Below are positions 1 to 6,272 of a stretch of DNA of 14,026 nucleotides, piece after piece. Source of the stretch: Limnohabitans sp. (GTDB lineage Bacteria > Pseudomonadota > Gammaproteobacteria > Burkholderiales > Burkholderiaceae_C); contig VEQI01000042.1 of NCBI GenBank assembly GCA_018883305.1, positions 1 through 14,026 of the forward strand, read 5' to 3'. Made by a program: the position numbers and the translations under genes. Under the pieces are notes generated by a model, which saw only the letters and a program-made list of their open reading frames with translations, had not been told where the DNA came from and ran no database searches. The stretch's first letter is position 1. Each line of letters opens with the position of its first letter.

Positions 1-184
1 GCGCCACACAGAGCGGACGTTGACGGTAGGCCGTCAGACCGTCGCACTCATAGGGGATGGTGTCTTCCGGCGTGAACAGCACGGCATGCTCTGGCAAATG
101 GCGGCGTAAGGCGGACACTACGCTGGACTGACGTTGTGCGCGGTCCAATGCCTGTTGTTGAGAGGTCGAAACGGGTGCGTTCAT
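1..184 (-). CDS. glcD: Glycolate oxidase FAD-linked subunit GlcD, N-terminal fragment
   Basis: Only the first 61 codons lie in the window; the gene continues past the left edge. The product is expected to be the FAD-binding subunit of glycolate oxidase, which oxidises glycolate to glyoxylate together with GlcE and GlcF. The visible part contains the segment PYECDGLTAYRQRPL (about residues 45-59). It closely matches the PYECDGLSAYRTRPL segment that precedes the FAD_binding_4 domain in E. coli GlcD. The ATG at 184 gives the usual short polar N-terminus (MNAPVSTSQQQ). No good Shine-Dalgarno is visible: an AGG lies only one base before the ATG. An inverted repeat TGAC-N7-GTCA sits directly upstream. 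A D-lactate dehydrogenase or another FAD-linked oxidase is possible, but the N-terminal match favours GlcD. Confidence 0.85.
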   Translation of the reverse strand, partial: MNAPVSTSQQQALDRAQRQSSVVSALRRHLPEHAVLFTPEDTIPYECDGLTAYRQRPLCVA

Positions 185-187
185 GCC

Positions 188-202
188 TGACACTGTACGT
201 CA
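188..202. promoter_or_regulatory. Inverted repeat TGAC-N7-GTCA next to the glcD start
   Basis: A 15-base dyad with arms TGAC and GTCA lies 4 bases upstream of the glcD start codon. Its position and size would suit an operator. In E. coli, glycolate genes are controlled by GlcC, a FadR/GntR-type regulator. The link to such a regulator is inference only, because the arms are just 4 bases long and can occur by chance. Confidence 0.2.
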
Positions 203-208
203 AACCGG

Positions 209-242
209 ATGCCCGTGGGGTGTGGCAGGACGCCACCGGCAT
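209..242. other. Imperfect hairpin between purU and glcD
   Basis: The 10-base arms at 209-218 and 233-242 pair at 9 of 10 positions with a 14-base loop. The element lies 36 bases past the purU stop on the minus strand, so it could end or attenuate the purU transcript before glcD. No T-run follows, so it is not a standard intrinsic terminator. Confidence 0.3.
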
Positions 243-278
243 GAGGTGAATCCCTGCCTGCCCAGCCCCCGGCCCCGA

Positions 279-1121
279 TTATTTGAAGATGACGGTCTTG
301 TGCCCGTCCAGCAGCACACGGTGCTCGCTGTGCCATTTGACGGCGCGGGCCAGCACCTGGCTTTCCGTGTCCCGGCCCAAAGCGGTGAGGTCTTCCACCG
401 TTTTGCTGTGGTCCACACGGGCCACGTCCTGCTCGATGATGGGGCCTTCGTCCAGGTCGGCGGTCACGTAGTGCGCGGTGGCGCCAATCAGCTTCACACC
501 CCGCTCATGGGCCTGGTAATACGGCTTGGCTCCCTTGAAGCTGGGCAGGAAGCTGTGATGAATGTTGATGGCCCGCCCCTGCAGTTCGCGACACAGGTTA
601 TCTGACAGGATCTGCATGTAGCGCGCCAGCACCACCAGCTCGGCTTGTTCAGCGCGGATGATCTCCAGTTGGCGAGCCTCGGCCTGTTCCTTGGTACTCG
701 CCGTGACGGGAATGTGGTGAAACGGGATGTTGTAGCTGGCCGCCAACTGGTAGAAATCGCGGTGGTTGCTGACGATGGCGCGAACATCCAGCGGCAACAA
801 GCCGCTCTTGCAGCGAAACAGCAAGTCATTCAGGCAATGGCCCTCGCGGCTGACCATGATGACGCAGCGCATGGGGGCGGTGGCGTCATGCAGCGACCAG
901 CGCATGCTGAACGTCTGGGCCAGGCGGTCGATCTGTGTGTGCAACTCGCCAATGGCCAGTTCGCAGGCAAAGGCCACTCGCATGAAGAACAGGCCGGTGT
1001 CGCGGTCGTTGTACTGGGCCGCTTCCTCGATGTTGCCGCCGCGTTCAAGCAAAAAGCCGGAAACCGCATGAACGATGCCGGTTCGGTCGGGGCAGGAGAG
1101 GTTCAGAATGTATGAGGACAT
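279..1121 (-). CDS. purU: Formyltetrahydrofolate deformylase PurU
   Basis: The 280-residue protein hydrolyses 10-formyltetrahydrofolate to formate and tetrahydrofolate, balancing the one-carbon pool and supplying formate for purine synthesis by PurT. Residues 1 to about 80 form an ACT domain opening with LNLSCPDRTGIVHAVSGFL. Residues from about 85 form the formyltransferase fold. The segment INIHHSFLPSFKGAKPY carries Asn186 and His188, and TADLDEGPI carries Asp224, which correspond to the catalytic Asn/His/Asp of the GART-type fold. The segment from INIHHSFLP to DEGPII is nearly identical to E. coli PurU. The ATG at 1121 is chosen because it puts the ACT domain at the N-terminus. The only upstream in-frame alternative is a TTG at 1148. 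There is no clear Shine-Dalgarno. A TACAAT -10-like box ends 6 bases before the ATG, so the mRNA may be leaderless. Confidence 0.96.
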   Translation of the reverse strand: MSSYILNLSCPDRTGIVHAVSGFLLERGGNIEEAAQYNDRDTGLFFMRVAFACELAIGELHTQIDRLAQTFSMRWSLHDATAPMRCVIMVSREGHCLNDLLFRCKSGLLPLDVRAIVSNHRDFYQLAASYNIPFHHIPVTASTKEQAEARQLEIIRAEQAELVVLARYMQILSDNLCRELQGRAINIHHSFLPSFKGAKPYYQAHERGVKLIGATAHYVTADLDEGPIIEQDVARVDHSKTVEDLTALGRDTESQVLARAVKWHSEHRVLLDGHKTVIFK

Positions 1122-1127
1122 GGGGAG

Positions 1128-1149
1128 ATTGTAATTTTCGATGCACAAT
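1128..1149. promoter_or_regulatory. Back-to-back -10-like elements of purU and the transaminase gene
   Basis: On the minus strand TACAAT (1133-1128) matches the sigma-70 -10 consensus at 5 of 6 positions and faces purU. On the plus strand CACAAT (1144-1149) faces the transaminase gene, about 38 bases before its ATG. Together they form the inverted repeat ATTGT-N12-ACAAT. Neither has a convincing -35 box at 16-18 bases. A similar plus-strand CACAAT precedes queA at 10993. Confidence 0.4.
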
Positions 1150-1157
1150 CGGCTTTT

Positions 1158-1186
1158 GCCCCGTGCCGGGGCCTTTGGGAGACCCC
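1158..1186 (+). promoter_or_regulatory. Leader hairpin and Shine-Dalgarno of the transaminase gene
   Basis: A perfect stem GCCCCG/CGGGGC with a 3-base loop spans 1158-1172, just upstream of the Shine-Dalgarno GGGAGA (1177-1182). The GGGG at 1168-1171 could instead pair with CCCC at 1183-1186. That alternative would place the Shine-Dalgarno inside a loop and block the start codon region. The two structures exclude each other. Whether they have any regulatory role is unknown. Confidence 0.3.
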
Positions 1187-2521
1187 ATGGCGTTCCATGA
1201 TTTCCAGCTAGACAACCACTGGTTGCCCTTCACCCCCAACCGTCATTTCCGCCAGCAGCCGCGTGTGTTCGTGGCGGCCAAGGGCATGCATTTCACCACC
1301 CATGATGGCCGTCAGGTCATCGATGGTATTTCCAGCCTGTGGTGCGTGGGTGCCGGTCACAACCGCCGGGAACTGAACGAGGCCATCAAGCAGCAACTGG
1401 ACACCCTGGACTACGCCACCGCGTTTCAGATTGGCAATGACAAAGCCTTCCAGGCCGCTGAAGCCATTGCCGCCCTGGCACCGGGGGATCTCAACAAGGT
1501 GCTGTTTTGCAACTCGGGCTCAGAGGCGGCGGACACGTCGCTCAAAGTCGCCCTGGCCTACCATCGCGCCCGCGGTGAAGGGCACCGCACCGTGTTCATC
1601 GGACGCGAGCGCGGTTACCACGGGGTTGGGTTTGGCGGCATGAGCGTGGGCGGCATCCCGGCCAACCGCAAGGCGTTTGGCACCGCGTTGTTGCCGCGGG
1701 TGGACCACATGCCGTTCTTCCATCACCCCGAGCGCAACGCCTACTACAACGGGGTGGAGCCTGCGGCGGATGAGTCGTATCTCAATGAACTGGAGCAGCG
1801 CATCCTGCCCCTGCATGATCCCAGCAACGTGGCCGCCATCATCGTCGAGCCGGTCGCTGGCAGCGCGGGGTGGTATCTGCCACCCCAGGGCTATCTCAAG
1901 CGCTTGCGCGAGATCTGCACGCGCCACGGCATTTTGTTGATCTTTGACGAGGTCATCACCGGGTTCGGGCGTCTGGGTGTGCCCTTTGGCGCTGATCTGT
2001 ACGGCGTAGTGCCTGACATGCTGAACTTTGCCAAGTGTGTGACCAACGGCATCATCCCCCTGGGTGGGGTGGTGTGTCGTGACATGATCTACAACACCCT
2101 CATGGGTGTGGACGCGCCCGAGCACGGCATCGAGTTTTTCCACGGTTACACCTATTCCGGCCACCCGGTGGCTTGCGCGGCGGCGCTGGCCACGCTGCAA
2201 CTCTTCAAGCAAGAAGATCTGTTTGCCCGTGCGGGCAGCATGGGGCGCATGCTGGGTGACGCCCTGCACACGGCCTGCAAGGGTCTGCCCAATGTCATCA
2301 GCATTCGCAGCCTGGGGCTGGCGGGGGCGGTGGAGCTCAGCCCGCGTGCGGGCGCGCCTGGGCGCCGAACCTACGACATCTTCCTGGACTGTTATCAGCG
2401 TGGCGTGCTGGTGCGCCCGTCGGGCGAGAGCCTGGTGCTGGCGCCACCCTTTATCGTCGAGCCGTCGCACATTGACCAAATGGTCAGCACGCTGGCGGAT
2501 TCCATCCGCCGTCACGCCTGA
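1187..2521 (+). CDS. Class III omega-amino acid--pyruvate transaminase family protein
   Basis: This 444-residue PLP-dependent enzyme belongs to the class III (ornithine/acetylornithine) aminotransferase family, in the group of beta-alanine--pyruvate transaminase. The N-terminal LDNHWLPFTPNR and the segment GDLNKVLFCNSGSEAADTSLKVALAYHRARGEGHR closely match Pseudomonas omega-amino acid--pyruvate transaminase. The PLP-phosphate loop is SGSEA, the cofactor-binding Asp254 is in LIFDEVITGFGRLG, and Lys283 in NFAKCVTNG is the Schiff-base lysine. A C-terminal FFHGYTYSGHPVACAAAL motif is also present. The ATG at 1187 has the Shine-Dalgarno GGGAGA 4 bases upstream and gives the conserved N-terminus. 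The reaction would move an amino group from an omega-amino acid or amine to pyruvate. The real amino donor cannot be read from the sequence. The binding-protein gene 28 bases downstream is probably cotranscribed. Confidence 0.9.
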   Translation: MAFHDFQLDNHWLPFTPNRHFRQQPRVFVAAKGMHFTTHDGRQVIDGISSLWCVGAGHNRRELNEAIKQQLDTLDYATAFQIGNDKAFQAAEAIAALAPGDLNKVLFCNSGSEAADTSLKVALAYHRARGEGHRTVFIGRERGYHGVGFGGMSVGGIPANRKAFGTALLPRVDHMPFFHHPERNAYYNGVEPAADESYLNELEQRILPLHDPSNVAAIIVEPVAGSAGWYLPPQGYLKRLREICTRHGILLIFDEVITGFGRLGVPFGADLYGVVPDMLNFAKCVTNGIIPLGGVVCRDMIYNTLMGVDAPEHGIEFFHGYTYSGHPVACAAALATLQLFKQEDLFARAGSMGRMLGDALHTACKGLPNVISIRSLGLAGAVELSPRAGAPGRRTYDIFLDCYQRGVLVRPSGESLVLAPPFIVEPSHIDQMVSTLADSIRRHA

Positions 2522-2549
2522 GCAACCTTTCTTGTTTGAGAGTAACGCC

Positions 2550-3545
2550 ATGACCGCCTTGAAACGACGCACCCTGTTGCAACACGCCGCTGCCCAGTCC
2601 GCCTGGCTCGCGGCGGCCAGCCCGCTGTCCGTGCTGGCGCAGGACAAATACCCCAGCAAACCCATCACCTGGATCTGCCCCTACGCGGCGGGTGGCAACG
2701 CAGACTCACGCTCACGTCAGGTGGCCAAGGTCATGTCCGCGCTGTTGGGGCAGCCCATGATCGTGGACAACAAGGCCGGGGCGGGTGGCAATATCGGGAC
2801 CGAGGCCATTGCACGCGCCAAGCCGGATGGCTACACCATCGGCATGGGCAACTTTGCGCCGCTGGCGGTCAACCATGCCCTGTTTAAAAAGCTCAATTTC
2901 AACCCGTTCACCGACATCGTGCCCATTGCCCTGATCGAGCGTGGACCGTTGGCGCTGATGGTGCGTACCGAAGCGCCCTACAAGTCGGTCAAGGACATTG
3001 TGGCGGCCGCGAAGGCCGCACCGGGCAAGCTGAGTTACGCCTCGGGTGGCATCGGGGGCACGCACCATCTGAGTGGTGCACTGTTCGAGCATTCGGCAGG
3101 CATCGACATGATCCATGCGCCTTACAAAAGCGGTGCAGCGGGTGCCACCGATCTGATGGGTGGGCAGGTGCACATGATGTTCGAGCAGATGTACAGCGCC
3201 ATGCCAGCCATCAAGGGCGGACGATTTCGGGCGCTGGCCATCACCAGCAAAACGCGGTCCCCGCTGCTGCCAGACGTGCCGACCATGGCCGAACAAGGTT
3301 ACCCGGAGGTGGAGGTGTTGAACTGGCAGGGCATTGTGGGCCCCAAGGGCTTGCCGCCCGAGATCATTCGCCAGTTGAACGCGGCGTGCAACAAGGCACT
3401 GCAAGACGCGGATTTGCGGGAAAAAATCATCAGCCAGGGCAACGAAGTGGCTGGTGGCACGCCGGAGCAATTCGCGGCGCTCATCAAGGCCGAGGCCCCT
3501 CGCTGGGCCAAGGTGGTGCGCGACGCGAAAATCGAACCGGAATGA
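2550..3545 (+). CDS. Bug-family (TctC-type) periplasmic solute-binding protein
   Basis: This 331-residue member of the tripartite tricarboxylate transporter receptor (Bug/TctC) family is expected in the periplasm. An N-terminal signal peptide (KRRTLLQHAAAQSAWLAAASPLSVLA) is probably cleaved after Ala30; the RR pair is Tat-like but not a full Tat motif. The mature protein starts QDKYPSKPITWICPYAAGGNADSRSRQVAK. There the PYAAGGNAD loop with Asp52 corresponds to the carboxylate-ligand loop typical of Bug proteins. Later family segments are GYTIGMGN, GTHHLSGALF, IHAPYKSGAAGATDLMGGQV, SPLLPDVPTMAEQGYP and GLPPEIIRQLNAA. The ATG at 2550 follows GAGAG after a 6-base gap. No TctA/TctB membrane genes are nearby, as is usual for the many orphan Bug genes of Burkholderiales. 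Pairing with a transaminase suggests an organic acid or amino acid ligand, but this is not determined. Confidence 0.93.
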   Translation: MTALKRRTLLQHAAAQSAWLAAASPLSVLAQDKYPSKPITWICPYAAGGNADSRSRQVAKVMSALLGQPMIVDNKAGAGGNIGTEAIARAKPDGYTIGMGNFAPLAVNHALFKKLNFNPFTDIVPIALIERGPLALMVRTEAPYKSVKDIVAAAKAAPGKLSYASGGIGGTHHLSGALFEHSAGIDMIHAPYKSGAAGATDLMGGQVHMMFEQMYSAMPAIKGGRFRALAITSKTRSPLLPDVPTMAEQGYPEVEVLNWQGIVGPKGLPPEIIRQLNAACNKALQDADLREKIISQGNEVAGGTPEQFAALIKAEAPRWAKVVRDAKIEPE

Positions 3546-3572
3546 CGCCGGTGGCCCTTGGGGTGTGCTGAA

Positions 3573-3590
3573 CACCGCCCGCGGGCGGTG
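3573..3590. terminator. Perfect 18-base GC palindrome between convergent genes
   Basis: The sequence 3573-3590 is its own reverse complement (CACCGCCCG joined to CGGGCGGTG). It lies in the 65-base gap between the stop of the Bug gene (+) and the stop of the DUF3567 gene (-). It would fold into a 7-bp GC stem with a CGCG loop on both strands. There is no T-run, so it is a possible bidirectional terminator or pause hairpin rather than a standard intrinsic terminator. Confidence 0.45.
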
Positions 3591-3610
3591 GCGGGTCATT
3601 CACGTGTGGC

Positions 3611-3913
3611 TCAGTGCACCACCACCGGTTGCTGGGCCAGTCCGCTGTATTGCTCCAGCGTGGCCTCCACTTCTTCCTGAGTGGGGCTCTGACGCTGCCA
3701 GGCCTCCAGATGTTGCTGGAACAGTTCGGCCCACGAGCCGTCCAGATAGACCTCTTTGCCAGAGCGTTTGTCCACAATCTCGAACCCATGCCGGGGCATG
3801 GCGGGCAGGTCCGGCCGCGGGTTCGGCGACGAGGCCGGGGACGCGTCGTGTCCTGGGGCTTGCAGGTGCACGACCACAAAGGATTCGGAGTCGTAGAGGG
3901 TGTTCATGTCCAT
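3611..3913 (-). CDS. DUF3567 family protein
   Basis: This 100-residue protein has no known function. The N-terminal MDMNTLYDSESFVVVHLQ, the central GFEIVDKRSGKEVYLDGSWAELFQQ and the C-terminal YSGLAQQPVVVH are the conserved blocks I associate with DUF3567, a small family found in Burkholderiales. Residues 20-42, between the first two blocks, are Pro/Ser/Ala-rich and look like a variable linker. There is no signal peptide or membrane segment, so it is probably cytoplasmic. The start at 3913 is uncertain: ATG codons at 3913 and 3907 are both possible and neither has a clear Shine-Dalgarno. The DUF3108 gene lies 62 bases upstream on the same strand, but a functional link is not established. Confidence 0.82.
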   Translation of the reverse strand: MDMNTLYDSESFVVVHLQAPGHDASPASSPNPRPDLPAMPRHGFEIVDKRSGKEVYLDGSWAELFQQHLEAWQRQSPTQEEVEATLEQYSGLAQQPVVVH

Positions 3914-3975
3914 CTAGGTGGGGGGATGACGCTGCAGTTCAAGAGGGGGTGGCCAAAGACAAGGTGCCAGTTGCA

Positions 3976-5028
3976 TCACGGTATCGGGTCCAGGCGACGC
4001 AGAACCTGATCGGCCACATCCTCGTTGGGGTGGGTCACGCGCAGTCGAACCGGCAGGTAGCCCAGCGATGGGGCAAACCACAAATCCACCCGCTGGTCGT
4101 AGGGCTGACGGGGCAGACGGGTGAGCCGGATCGCGGCCATACTCCCCAACGGAATCTGTAGCGTTTCCAGGCCATCCACCCGAAAGGTCCAGGGTTCGGC
4201 CTCCCGAGCCGACACGGTTTGCAAGGTGATCTGACTGCCTGCCGGGTAGCGCTGGGGGGCGCCGGCCAACAAGGCGCCAAGCTGGAAAAACAGGCTCAGC
4301 CGATCCTGGGCACCATTTTCCAGCGGGACCGAGGGCGTATTGGCGCTGAAGCTGATGATGCCTTTGTCGCGCTCGAAATGCGCCGCCTGTTCGCTGCGGA
4401 CCTTGTCACCAAACCGGGTGGGCATCAGGCCAGCCGGACCCAGCTGACCCTGGCTGGTCTGGACACGTGAGCCCAGCAAGGGCAGGCCGATTTCAAACCG
4501 GGTTTGATACTGACGTCCGTCTTGTTGCCAGCTCAAATCGCCGCTGACGGTGTAGCCAAAGCCCTTGATCTTGCCCAAGACGTCGAACCCCATGCGCGCT
4601 GATGAGGGCACTTTGACGGGCGGCAACGCCTTTGAGTCATTTGAGTTTTGGCGTAGTGACTGCTCGCTATCGGGGCTGGCTTGCGCAACTGTCCAACGTG
4701 CCGGCTCAGCTGAGGGGGGGGCCACATCATCCACTTCAACGGCCCAGGGTTCACTGACCGCGGACGGCAAGGCGTGTTGGGGGGACAGCGACACGATTTG
4801 CAGTCGAAGATCCGTCCCAATGGCCGCCGGCTTGGGTTGAGGCGTCATGACCGTTTGGGGGGCACTGACAACCTCCGACGGGCTGGTGCTGAGGGGCGAT
4901 GCAGGGACGGTCCCCCCCATCACCTTGGGCGAGGCGCCCAACAGCACCAGGTGCGGCACGACCACCACCACCGCGGTCAGCACCAGGTGGCGGCGCGGTG
5001 GGTGGGGGGAGGCGGTGTGGTGGGGCAT
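3976..5028 (-). CDS. DUF3108 domain protein, membrane-anchored
   Basis: This 350-residue protein of unknown function has three parts. A basic N-terminus with one hydrophobic segment at about residues 14-32 (HLVLTAVVVVVPHLVLLG) is an anchor or uncleaved signal. A Pro/Ser/Ala/Val-rich region follows to about residue 142. The folded C-terminal part from about residue 143 reads MGFDVLGKIKGFGYTVSGDLSWQQDGRQYQTRFEI at its start and DLWFAPSLGYLPVRLRV near its end, typical of DUF3108 (predicted beta-rich periplasmic domain). The ATG at 5028 is chosen because it places the hydrophobic segment at the N-terminus, with GAGG about 12 bases upstream. The frame stays open to 5187, and the extra residues include no signal-like sequence. 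It is divergent from the FAH-family gene. Confidence 0.82.
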   Translation of the reverse strand: MPHHTASPHPPRRHLVLTAVVVVVPHLVLLGASPKVMGGTVPASPLSTSPSEVVSAPQTVMTPQPKPAAIGTDLRLQIVSLSPQHALPSAVSEPWAVEVDDVAPPSAEPARWTVAQASPDSEQSLRQNSNDSKALPPVKVPSSARMGFDVLGKIKGFGYTVSGDLSWQQDGRQYQTRFEIGLPLLGSRVQTSQGQLGPAGLMPTRFGDKVRSEQAAHFERDKGIISFSANTPSVPLENGAQDRLSLFFQLGALLAGAPQRYPAGSQITLQTVSAREAEPWTFRVDGLETLQIPLGSMAAIRLTRLPRQPYDQRVDLWFAPSLGYLPVRLRVTHPNEDVADQVLRRLDPIP

Positions 5029-5116
5029 GGCGGCGTATGACCTCACAACGGTCGATGCGAACTTCCGTTGACGGCCATGGAGCATAGCGAAGTCCAGGAC
5101 CACCTGGGGTGCTTTG

Positions 5117-5122
5117 TAGAAT
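5117..5122 (+). promoter_or_regulatory. Candidate -10 element for the FAH-family gene
   Basis: TAGAAT, one base from consensus, lies about 80 bases before the ATG at 5202 in the 173-base divergent gap between the DUF3108 and FAH-family genes. No good -35 box lies 16-18 bases upstream; a TTGACG at 5068-5073 is too far away. I see nothing else distinct in this gap. Confidence 0.25.
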
Positions 5123-5201
5123 GGCTCGCAACTTCCGGGGCGTACCAGCCTCACCCGCGACCGGCGACCTGTCTGGTCGGCCCCCATTGAAAGACAGCGC
5201 G

Positions 5202-6212
5202 ATGAAGCTTGCCACCTACAAGGACGGTTCCCGCGACGGCCAGCTGGTTGTCGTCTCCCGCGATCTCACCACGGCCCACTATGCCAGCGGAATTGCGCAC
5301 CGTTTGCAGCAAGTCCTGGATGATTGGAATTTTCTGGCGCCTCAACTTCAGGAACTGTCCGAAACGCTCAACCATGGCAAGGCGCGCCACGCTTTTCCGT
5401 TTGATCCGCAGCGTTGCATGGCGCCACTGCCACGAGCCTATCAATGGGCAGATGGTTCGGCGTTTATCAACCACGTTGAATTGGTGCGTGCGGCCAGTGC
5501 CACCAACGTGCCCGAGAGCTACTACGTCGAGCCCCTGATGTACCAGGGGGGCAGTGATGACTTCCTGGGCCCCATGGATCCGATTGTGTGCCGCAGCGAG
5601 GACTGGGGGATCGACTTCGAAGCCGAGATGGCGGTGATCACGGGCGATGTTCCGATGGGGGTATCGCCCGATGATGCCCTGGACGGCATTCGTCTGGTCA
5701 TGTTGGCCAACGACGTGTCTCTGCGCCATCTGGTGTCGGACGAGCTGGCCAAATACTTTGGCTTTTTGCAATGCAAGCCGGCCACGGCCTTCAGTCCGGT
5801 GGCGGTGACGCTGGATGAGTTGGGCGAAGCCTGGGATCACGGCCGTCTGCATCTGACCATGCAGACCAGCTGGAATGGCCGCAAGGTGGGCATGTGCGAT
5901 GCTGGCACCGACATGACCTTCCATTTCGGGCAACTGATCTCGCATTTGTGCAAGACGCGCAACGTGCGGGCAGGCAGCATCATCGGCAGCGGCACGGTCA
6001 GCAACCGTGGCATCGAGCGTCAGGGTCGCCAGGAGTGGCCCAAGGGCTATAGCTGCATTGCGGAAAAGCGCACCATGGAAACACTGCAAGACGGTGCACC
6101 CTCCACGGGTTACATGCGCTACGGTGACACGGTGCGCATCGAGATGAAGGGCTCGGACGGTCAGAGCATGTTTGGCGCCATCGAGCAAGCCGTCACGCCG
6201 CCGCCTGGCTGA
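5202..6212 (+). CDS. Fumarylacetoacetate hydrolase (FAH) family protein
   Basis: This 336-residue enzyme has the FAH fold. A separate N-terminal domain (residues 1 to about 75, MKLATYKDGSRDGQLVVVSRDL) is followed by the catalytic domain. Probable metal ligands are Glu140 and Glu142 in DFEAEMAV and Asp171 in MLANDVSLRHLV, matching the E-x-E and downstream Asp of FAH. Lys192 in CKPATAFSPV and the GSGTVSN segment (262-268) complete the site. Family members cleave C-C bonds in beta-diketo acids, hydrate or decarboxylate oxo-acids, or hydrolyse acylpyruvates. The exact substrate cannot be assigned. No other tyrosine or homogentisate pathway genes are nearby, so it may not be a true fumarylacetoacetase. 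The ATG at 5202 is chosen because MKLATYK is the usual family start; a longer frame from 5109 has no family similarity. The Shine-Dalgarno is weak (GAAAGACAG). Confidence 0.9.
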   Translation: MKLATYKDGSRDGQLVVVSRDLTTAHYASGIAHRLQQVLDDWNFLAPQLQELSETLNHGKARHAFPFDPQRCMAPLPRAYQWADGSAFINHVELVRAASATNVPESYYVEPLMYQGGSDDFLGPMDPIVCRSEDWGIDFEAEMAVITGDVPMGVSPDDALDGIRLVMLANDVSLRHLVSDELAKYFGFLQCKPATAFSPVAVTLDELGEAWDHGRLHLTMQTSWNGRKVGMCDAGTDMTFHFGQLISHLCKTRNVRAGSIIGSGTVSNRGIERQGRQEWPKGYSCIAEKRTMETLQDGAPSTGYMRYGDTVRIEMKGSDGQSMFGAIEQAVTPPPG

Positions 6213-6242
6213 GTCGCTGTCGGGCGCCGCAGGGTGTGAGCT

Positions 6243-6268
6243 GTCTTGGCCGCTCAAGTGGCCAAGAC
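6243..6268. terminator. Hairpin between convergent FAH-family and DksA-like genes
   Basis: Perfect 9-base arms, GTCTTGGCC (6243-6251) and GGCCAAGAC (6260-6268), enclose an 8-base loop. The hairpin lies 30 bases after the FAH-family stop and 4 bases after the DksA-like stop on the other strand. Its position between two converging stops argues for bidirectional termination. No long T-run follows on either strand. Confidence 0.6.
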
Positions 6269-6272
6269 CTCC

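Noticed and set aside
1520..2668. Long open frame (382 codons) antisense to the transaminase gene
   Set aside because: It is a GC-rich shadow of a well-supported gene. Its translation is rich in Arg/His/Gln with no family motifs.
2712..3599. Long open frame antisense to the Bug gene
   Set aside because: Shadow frame; the sense protein matches its family from end to end.
5029..5187. N-terminal extension of the DUF3108 protein
   Set aside because: It would bury the signal or anchor segment about 65 residues in, and the extra residues look like non-coding frame.
5109..5201. N-terminal extension of the FAH-family protein
   Set aside because: The extra 31 residues do not resemble the family, which normally starts at MKLATYK, and they overlap the likely promoter region.
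5202..6212. Naming the gene fahA (fumarylacetoacetase)
   Set aside because: The FAH fold serves many reactions, and no tyrosine or homogentisate genes are adjacent.
5151..6257. Long open frame (368 codons) antisense to the FAH-family gene
   Set aside because: Shadow frame with no recognisable domain; the sense strand has intact FAH metal-site residues.
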